A DNA stretch of 6,928 nt from an uncultured Selenomonas sp. (GTDB taxonomy: Bacteria > Bacillota > Negativicutes > Selenomonadales > Selenomonadaceae). Where the stretch lies: the NCBI GenBank assembly GCA_945494195.1, contig CALYVJ010000083.1:1-6928 (forward strand). The letters are read 5' to 3'. The translations under genes were made by a program, and so were the position numbers. Below, piece by piece: positions 1 through 4,728 of the stretch (position 1 is its first letter; every line of letters starts with the position of its first letter). The notes under the pieces are model-generated. The model made no database searches, was not told where the DNA came from, and was given only the letters and a program-made list of their open reading frames with translations.

Positions 1-12
1 TACACGAATTTC

Positions 13-41
13 ATTATAACAAACTCTTATTCCTTATTCAA
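13..41 (-). promoter_or_regulatory. Housekeeping sigma-A-type promoter facing out of the window
   Basis: On the minus strand TTGAAT (41-36) and a perfect TATAAT (18-13) are separated by exactly 17 bp. Transcription would start near position 5-7 and run off the left edge, towards the next gene of the cluster, which is not visible. In related loci that gene is often an OmpH/Skp-type chaperone, but nothing here shows it. The promoter lies about 30 bp after the POTRA-barrel gene's stop in AT-rich sequence, and no intrinsic terminator separates them, so read-through from upstream is also likely. Confidence 0.7.
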
Positions 42-73
42 GCATATTCCTTCAATTCCCCTGGCCCCCCCAA

Positions 74-1369
74 TCAGAAATTGCCGATTAACCGGAACCA
101 GTTCTGATGGCGGTCGACAAGATATTCCAAACCGAGGAAATCATGCATTTTATAGCGCAGGGCGGCCTCCCCATTTTTGTCAAAGAAGCGGTACTCATAC
201 CGCAGCAGCCAGCGGGGAGCCAGCTGCCGCGAGGCTGCTATGACGAAGCGCCGCTCGTGCAAATCATAGCGAAGCTGCGCATGAGACCTAGAACTCAGGC
301 GGCGGTCATATCCTGCAGCCCAGCCCCAGTCCATATCCTGAGGCATGAGGTCCACCAACAAAAACAACTCGTCCTGCTGGGACAGCATTGTTCCGGCATG
401 GAACCGGAACAACAGGCTCTCATCATCCTCATGGCCATTTTTATCTTTGCGCCCGATATCCAGCCAACCAGTCAGCCGAAGCCGGTACCGGCTCGTATCC
501 GAGCGGCTCATGACGTGGAGCCGTTCGGCCACATCCATGCTGACCGTCGTCTGCATATGGTAAGAACGAAAATCCAGCAAATTGTCAAGCTCGTGGGCAA
601 ACTGCTGAGAAAGCTCCCGCTGATGCCGTTTGATGAACTCCACCGGAACCCCGACCAGATCATCTACTTTATCCTGCATCACCTCGCGGCGAGCCAAAAG
701 CGTCACATTAGGCACCGTATCCGAGCGCATGGATAAATCCACCGTCCGTACCACGGGCAATTTCGGATAAACCACCAGTTTTACCTTAGCTTCACTTTCC
801 GGGTCAATCTCAAAATCACCACGGAACTCTGGCAGATGGCTCGCTAAATAATCGTTCAGATGATGCTTTAGCACACCATTGGTCCAATCCGTCGCCGCTG
901 TAGGAAGCCCCGTCAGTGCATCCCGGAAAACCGTATCCACCTCAGCCAAATCTCTGCGGACCAAGCTCTCCATGCGTAGCGGCATTCCCTCCACCTGTAC
1001 ATCGACATCCACCTGGGTAATGACATCCGACCAAGGCAAAAGCAATACCTCCACCTTTGTCTCAGCAGCCGGATGGATTGTTACCTGGCAGACAGTATAG
1101 CCTACCAGCACCTTATCGAACACCTCGTGAATGAGCTGTTCCTTCTGCTGGCATGAAGCCTCAACCGACGCTACGGTCTGGCCATCAATAAGCTGTCCGG
1201 CTATGGCCTGGACACTCTGCTGCATGCGTTTCTGTACCAGCGGCGGCATACTGTCAGCGGCGGTAACTACAGCCGTCACCTTCTCTACCCGCTGCACGGG
1301 AGCCGCTGCCGCCGGGTGGCTGCCAACCAGCCCCCCCAAGGCCGTCAGCAATGCCAGGATAATCCTCAT
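74..1369 (-). CDS. Unrecognised secreted protein: three POTRA-like modules plus short outer-membrane beta-barrel
   Basis: A 431-residue protein that I cannot assign to a named family. MRIILALLTALGGLVGSHPAAAA is a clear signal peptide split here as a basic start, a hydrophobic core and an Ala-rich cleavage region near residue 22. Three consecutive segments (~26-112, ~116-202, ~205-285) each read as a beta strand, a long helical stretch, then one or two strands, which is POTRA topology. The last ~140 residues (293-431) consist of short amphipathic strands rich in Arg, Tyr and Trp (RYRLRLTGWLDIG, WGWAAGYDRRL, AQLRYDL, WLLRYEYRFF, NWFRLIGNF). They end in phenylalanine, as outer-membrane barrels do, and would make roughly 8-10 strands. 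Cys73 and Cys94 are the only cysteines. The longest frame starts at GTG 1411 inside bamA, but ATG 1369 was chosen because it begins the signal peptide and follows AGGAAG (11-nt spacer). It lies 28 bp after bamA, so it is probably co-expressed with it. A BamA accessory or TamB partner is a reasonable guess. Confidence 0.82.
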   Translation of the reverse strand: MRIILALLTALGGLVGSHPAAAAPVQRVEKVTAVVTAADSMPPLVQKRMQQSVQAIAGQLIDGQTVASVEASCQQKEQLIHEVFDKVLVGYTVCQVTIHPAAETKVEVLLLPWSDVITQVDVDVQVEGMPLRMESLVRRDLAEVDTVFRDALTGLPTAATDWTNGVLKHHLNDYLASHLPEFRGDFEIDPESEAKVKLVVYPKLPVVRTVDLSMRSDTVPNVTLLARREVMQDKVDDLVGVPVEFIKRHQRELSQQFAHELDNLLDFRSYHMQTTVSMDVAERLHVMSRSDTSRYRLRLTGWLDIGRKDKNGHEDDESLLFRFHAGTMLSQQDELFLLVDLMPQDMDWGWAAGYDRRLSSRSHAQLRYDLHERRFVIAASRQLAPRWLLRYEYRFFDKNGEAALRYKMHDFLGLEYLVDRHQNWFRLIGNF

Positions 1370-1397
1370 GCGGCCAGCCACTTCCTTTCTTCGGCAA

Positions 1398-3299
1398 TCA
1401 GAACGTGCCACCTACCGTGAAGTGGACACGACCGCCATTCTTGCCGCGGCCATAATCAAGGCGCAGCGGTCCGATTGGCGTATTCAGGGAGAGTCCGACA
1501 CCTACGCTGCCCTGGATATCGTCCGTCCCCGGTACCCAATCATTGTACCAGGCACCGCCCCAATCAGTGAACAGGGCGCCCTGTACTTTCGAAACAATGG
1601 GGAAGCGGTACTCAAGGGTCGCCAGTGCCATACGGGTGCCGCGGAACTGGTCCTCACGATAACCGCGCAAGCTGCTCTGGCCACCGACCTTGAACAAGTT
1701 GAACTCCGAAATATGACCACGGCCTGCACCATACTGGCCACGCATCGCCAATACCTGCGCATGGCCCACCTTTACATAACGCTGGTCTTCAATGGTCATC
1801 TTTTGGAAGTCAAAATCTGCCCCCAGGCCAGCCACCTCACCAGAGATGCTGATACGTCCGCCCGTTGTCGGATTGTAGATATTGTCACGGGTATCCGTTA
1901 CATGCTCCAGGGTAACGCTGCGGGTCGTACCAAAGTTGTCCTTCACCCACTGAGTGCCCTGGCGATTACCGTCCGTATGACGTACATACTGATCCTTGCG
2001 GTTGCGCAGCGTAATGTAGTTCGTAGAGTATTCGCTTACCGGACGGCTCAACGTAATCTCACCACCGGAATATTTCCGCATATAAGACTCTTTATGATGT
2101 CCGTCCGTATCATAGTCATCATATTCATAAGTACGGTTATAAATGCGGAAGGTTCCCGCTGTTTCCTTATCATCAAGCCATGGCTTGCGATAGGAGAAAG
2201 AATACCCATGGGCGTCAGAATCGTCGCCACTCTTCTCAAAGGTCAGACTGACAGCATCGCCCGTGCCGCGGAAGTTTGTATCGCCGACACTGATCATGCC
2301 GATGACACCGTCTTCGCTGCTGTAACCAGCACCGATGCCGAAGGAACCCGTGCGTTTCTCTTTGACATCCAGCTCTACTTCTACCGCATTCGGCTCAACG
2401 CCCGGATTCATCTTGATATTGACATCCTCAAAGAAACCGAGGTTATAAACGCGCTGAAGGCTGCGGCGTGCCTGTTTGGAGTTAAAAGGCTCTCCAGGCT
2501 TCTGGCGCATCTCGCGCAGGATAACGCGCTCTTTTGTCTTGGTGTTGCCTTTTATCTTATAGCTTTCCAGGGTGCCTTCGTTGATTTTCAAGACAAGATT
2601 GCCATTGCGGTCAATATTCATATCCGTAATCTTGGCCAGGATATAGCCATCCTTACGATACTGATCTTGGATGGCCTGGACGTTCTGCTGCAGCGTGCGG
2701 CTGTTCAGGAGATCGCCCTGCTTGACTGTAATCAAACCGTAGAGAACCTCATCGGACTCCACCGTATTGCCGACAATCTTGACGCTGGAAAGAACCGGGT
2801 TCTCGAGTACATGATAGGTAATGACTACACCCTCCGGAACCTTTTCAAAGGTCGGATAGAGATCATAAAAATAACCGGTATTGTAAATCGCATCACGATC
2901 CTTGTTCAATCCCTTGACGGTGAACATATCCCCTGTATGCATCGTAATCGCTGCTTTCGCCGTAGCTTCTGTCGACTTTGTCGTTCCCTCAAAGGCTGTA
3001 TCGACAATAGTCTGGCCTTCAAAGGACTTCATGTGTTCGGCAATTTCCTTCTCCTGGGGACGTACTTTGCCCCATTCCTGGGTACGCGTATCAACCGCTG
3101 CATCCTTTGCCTGTTCCTTCGCTGCCTCAGCAGGTTTCTGCGCCGAGGCAGTGTTCTCTGAGGCGGCCGGTGCCGAAGCTTCTGCATTAGCGGCTGGCGC
3201 CGTCACATCGGCAGCTGCATAAGCGGCCCCTGGGAATACCGAAAAACTGGCAGCAAGCGCTACCGCATAAGCAAGGAATCTCTCATTCTTTTTGTTCAA
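1398..3299 (-). CDS. bamA: BamA, outer-membrane beta-barrel assembly protein (Omp85 family), with three POTRA domains
   Basis: The core component that folds and inserts beta-barrel proteins into the outer membrane. The 633-residue product has an N-terminal signal peptide (hydrophobic ~8-24, cleavage near AYA-AA at 27-29), then an Ala/Pro/Glu-rich linker (~30-72). Three POTRA modules follow: ~97-168, ~169-246 (VKIVGNTVESDEVL, YRKDGYILAKI) and ~247-317 (YKIKGNTKTKERVI, VYNLGFFEDVNI). The barrel covers ~318-633. It opens with FGIGAGYSSEDG, has the LRGY variant of the Omp85 VRGF loop motif at 544-547, and contains LEYRFPI and a GALFTDWGGAW strand. It ends with a classic C-terminal signal with final phenylalanine (GRVHFTVGGTF). 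Five POTRAs and ~810 residues are usual in Proteobacteria, so this is a short version. It starts with TTG 36 bp after the membrane-protein gene; its stop lies 28 bp before the next start. Assignment as BamA rather than TamA rests on barrel features and context. Confidence 0.93.
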   Translation of the reverse strand: MNKKNERFLAYAVALAASFSVFPGAAYAAADVTAPAANAEASAPAASENTASAQKPAEAAKEQAKDAAVDTRTQEWGKVRPQEKEIAEHMKSFEGQTIVDTAFEGTTKSTEATAKAAITMHTGDMFTVKGLNKDRDAIYNTGYFYDLYPTFEKVPEGVVITYHVLENPVLSSVKIVGNTVESDEVLYGLITVKQGDLLNSRTLQQNVQAIQDQYRKDGYILAKITDMNIDRNGNLVLKINEGTLESYKIKGNTKTKERVILREMRQKPGEPFNSKQARRSLQRVYNLGFFEDVNIKMNPGVEPNAVEVELDVKEKRTGSFGIGAGYSSEDGVIGMISVGDTNFRGTGDAVSLTFEKSGDDSDAHGYSFSYRKPWLDDKETAGTFRIYNRTYEYDDYDTDGHHKESYMRKYSGGEITLSRPVSEYSTNYITLRNRKDQYVRHTDGNRQGTQWVKDNFGTTRSVTLEHVTDTRDNIYNPTTGGRISISGEVAGLGADFDFQKMTIEDQRYVKVGHAQVLAMRGQYGAGRGHISEFNLFKVGGQSSLRGYREDQFRGTRMALATLEYRFPIVSKVQGALFTDWGGAWYNDWVPGTDDIQGSVGVGLSLNTPIGPLRLDYGRGKNGGRVHFTVGGTF

Positions 3300-3308
3300 G
3301 GATCAAAA

Positions 3309-3314
3309 CCTCCT
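3309..3314 (-). promoter_or_regulatory. Ribosome binding site that supports a TTG start for bamA
   Basis: Perfect AGGAGG on the minus strand, 9 nt before TTG 3299-3297. An in-frame TGA at 3305-3303 sits two codons upstream of the TTG, and no ATG or GTG occurs in frame until residue 32, past the signal peptide. TTG is therefore the only start that keeps the export signal. Confidence 0.85.
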
Positions 3315-3335
3315 AGGTGTAAATATCTATCATCA

Positions 3336-3896
3336 CTACTGCCGCAGGGCTTTGCCTGCTGACTGCATGAGTTTCTGTGTTTCTGCATCCGGTACATGAC
3401 CGGATTTCTTGGTGGCAGGTGCCGCTTGTTCTTGCGGGGGCAGGACACGCGGCTGTTCCTTGGCAGCTTCTGTCGGCAGAGCCCTCGGCCCCTCCGCTTT
3501 TATTGGCGGCTGCTCGGGTGCCGACGCAGCCGTTTCGACGGGGCGGTTCGGCTGGGACTGATCTCCCCCTCCCAAAGAACTTCTTTCGGCCACGGATTCC
3601 GAAGGCAGGGAAACATCCTGCTGCGGCGCCAGCGGCACACTTTTCCCCTGAGGGAGTACCGCCATTCCCGCCACCACCAAGATGACTGCCACCAGCGCGG
3701 GCAGCAGACGGCCGCCCCAACGCTTTAGCTTAACACTGCGCGGACTGTCTTTTACCTGAGCCAGCTCTGCCTTGGCCAGCATCAAGTTCAACTCCCCCCG
3801 GACATCATTTTCTTTGTCCAGGGAATGTTCTGCCTGTCCCAGCCAATCACGGGCCGCACGTATATGATTTTTTTGTGCTTTACGCCGATCCGACAT
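3336..3896 (-). CDS. Single-pass membrane protein with cytoplasmic helical head and Pro/Ala-rich extracytoplasmic tail; possible anti-sigma factor or BAM-associated protein
   Basis: I do not recognise a named family for this 186-residue protein. Residues 1-50 are charged and helix-prone (AARDWLGQAEHSLDKEN, then ELNLMLAKAELAQ). A basic stretch (53-63: R, K, K, R, R) precedes one hydrophobic segment at ~64-82 (LLPALVAVILVVAGMAVL), so by the positive-inside rule the N-terminus is cytoplasmic. Residues 83-168 are low-complexity, with about 15 prolines and many Ala, Gln and Glu, probably an extended periplasmic stalk. The last ~17 residues (DAETQKLMQSAGKALRQ) could form a short amphipathic helix. 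It follows the sigma-factor gene by 163 bp and precedes bamA by 36 bp. Soluble head, one membrane helix and a disordered outer tail fit a membrane anti-sigma factor. They equally fit a TonB/TolA-like stalk reaching towards the outer membrane. The start (ATG 3896) is well supported; the function is not. Confidence 0.8.
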   Translation of the reverse strand: MSDRRKAQKNHIRAARDWLGQAEHSLDKENDVRGELNLMLAKAELAQVKDSPRSVKLKRWGGRLLPALVAVILVVAGMAVLPQGKSVPLAPQQDVSLPSESVAERSSLGGGDQSQPNRPVETAASAPEQPPIKAEGPRALPTEAAKEQPRVLPPQEQAAPATKKSGHVPDAETQKLMQSAGKALRQ

Positions 3897-4059
3897 AGAC
3901 CCCCCTCCTGTGATTCCAATCCTCTTAAATCTCTAGAACTATAATCCATCATGAGGTTCGATATTTGACCTGCTATTTTACACGATTATCTTAAAACAGC
4001 CACGTTTATAGCCATTTTTTAGCATCTTTTAGCGGTTTTTTGCTGATTTTCATCAGAAT
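3897..4059 (-). promoter_or_regulatory. 163-bp intergenic region with candidate promoters and phased A-tracts
   Basis: The only substantial non-coding gap between genes in the window, between the sigma-factor stop and the membrane-protein start. Reading on the minus strand, it begins with a 5-bp hairpin with a GAAA loop (CTGAT-GAAA-ATCAG, 4056-4043), then a series of GC(T)-A-tract units spaced 10-12 bp (about 4043-3993). Next comes a TAAAAT -10-like hexamer (3980-3975) without a good -35. After that is GAACCT, 16 bp, TCTAGA (3959-3932), which resembles an extracytoplasmic-stress promoter layout, and a TATAGT hexamer (3943-3938). It ends in a strong AGGAGG ribosome binding site (3909-3904). 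This is the likeliest place for a separate promoter driving the membrane-protein/bamA/POTRA-barrel genes. No single candidate is strong enough to be called with confidence. Confidence 0.45.
3904..3909 (-). promoter_or_regulatory. Ribosome binding site of the membrane-protein gene
   Basis: Perfect AGGAGG on the minus strand with a 7-nt spacer to ATG 3896-3894. It sits in a run of six Gs and supports the chosen start and the reality of this otherwise unrecognised gene. Confidence 0.85.
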
Positions 4060-4692
4060 TCACCAATTATGCATAAACCGTGACAACATCCCCCGCACAC
4101 GGCGAATGCCGTTTTTCTGCAACCGGTAGACATGAGATATGCTGACCTGCAGCCCCTCTGCCATATCGCCAGCCGCCTCGCTTTGCATATACAGACCTTC
4201 CAAGACCGCTTTCTCCTTTGCTGGCAGCCGGTCCATAGCCTGATGCAGGCGGCTGGCCAGCTCATGGCTTTCCGCCTGCTCCATTACCGAAGGACTCATA
4301 TCCGCCAGATTATCCTTCAGGGAATCCCCGCCGTCAGCCGGCAACGCATCCATACAAGCCACATCAGAATTCCCTTCCTTCTGGAGAAAATTCAGCATGC
4401 GGCCACGAATGCGATGAACGGCAAACAAGCTGAAAGCCACCCCGCGTTCTGGCTCATAATGTTCCACGGCCTCAATGAGTCCCACTGTGCCTTCCTGTAC
4501 CATATCCATGACCGATTGCAGCTGGCGGTATGGCAAGGCCTGTTTGAAAACCAACGGCTGATAGGACTCTATGAGCAGGCGCCTTGCATCTTCATCGCCC
4601 TCTTCTTTATACTTGCGCCACAGCACTTGTTCCCGTGCTGGCTCCAACAGCCGTACCCGGCTCAACTCTGCGATGTACTGCTCAAATTGCAT
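4060..4692 (-). CDS. Small sigma-70 family RNA polymerase sigma factor (regions 2 and 4)
   Basis: A 210-residue protein predicted to bind core RNA polymerase and direct it to a promoter set. Region 2 spans residues ~36-105: it opens with ARRLLIESYQPLV, then the core-binding DMVQEGTVGLIEAVEHYEPE (63-82), then the -10 recognition/melting part FSLFAVHRIRGRM (88-99). Region 4 spans ~150-205, with LPAKEKAVLEGLY followed by a helix-turn-helix (about 172-200, VSISHVYRLQKNGIRRVR). Regions 1.1 and 3 are absent; an acidic linker of ~45 residues joins the two domains. Region 2 looks more like SigB/SigF/SigE-type factors than ECF factors, although the two-domain layout is ECF-like. A GTG at 4701 is in frame but lies inside the Shine-Dalgarno, so ATG at 4692 was chosen (AGGAGG, 8-nt spacer). 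The gene starts 36 bp after tamB and is probably co-transcribed with it. Target promoters are unknown. Confidence 0.88.
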   Translation of the reverse strand: MQFEQYIAELSRVRLLEPAREQVLWRKYKEEGDEDARRLLIESYQPLVFKQALPYRQLQSVMDMVQEGTVGLIEAVEHYEPERGVAFSLFAVHRIRGRMLNFLQKEGNSDVACMDALPADGGDSLKDNLADMSPSVMEQAESHELASRLHQAMDRLPAKEKAVLEGLYMQSEAAGDMAEGLQVSISHVYRLQKNGIRRVRGMLSRFMHNW

Positions 4693-4698
4693 CCTGCT

Positions 4699-4706
4699 CA
4701 CCTCCT
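4699..4706 (-). promoter_or_regulatory. Ribosome binding site that fixes the sigma-factor start
   Basis: On the minus strand AGGAGGTG lies 8 nt (measured from AGGAGG) before ATG 4692-4690. An upstream in-frame GTG (4701-4699) is itself part of this site, so it cannot be the initiator. This shortens the longest open frame by three codons. Confidence 0.85.
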
Positions 4707-4728
4707 TTAATCATTATTGGGATAGTGT

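Noticed and set aside
1370..1411. GTG start at 1411 for the POTRA-barrel gene, overlapping bamA by 14 bp
   Set aside because: It would place 14 polar residues before a normal signal peptide and has no good Shine-Dalgarno. ATG 1369 starts exactly at the signal peptide and has AGGAAG upstream.
1131..3161. Long plus-strand open frame of 676 codons opposite bamA
   Set aside because: It lies antisense to a clearly recognised BamA and partly to the next gene. Its translation has no domain signature and no convincing start context. It is a shadow of minus-strand codon usage.
3313..3720. Overlapping minus- and plus-strand open frames over the membrane-protein gene
   Set aside because: They are Gly/Pro/Arg-rich by-products of the GC-rich Pro/Ala tail. 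The frame with the AGGAGG site and the membrane helix is the real one.
3965..3988. Plus-strand TTGACC followed by TTATCT as a promoter
   Set aside because: There is no plus-strand gene downstream, the -10 is poor, and the region is AT-rich, so chance matches are expected.
4043..4056. Hairpin CTGAT-GAAA-ATCAG just after the sigma-factor stop as a transcription terminator
   Set aside because: The stem is only 5 bp and on the coding (minus) strand it is followed by an A-rich, not T-rich, stretch. The T-tract is on the wrong strand, so it is not an intrinsic terminator for this gene.
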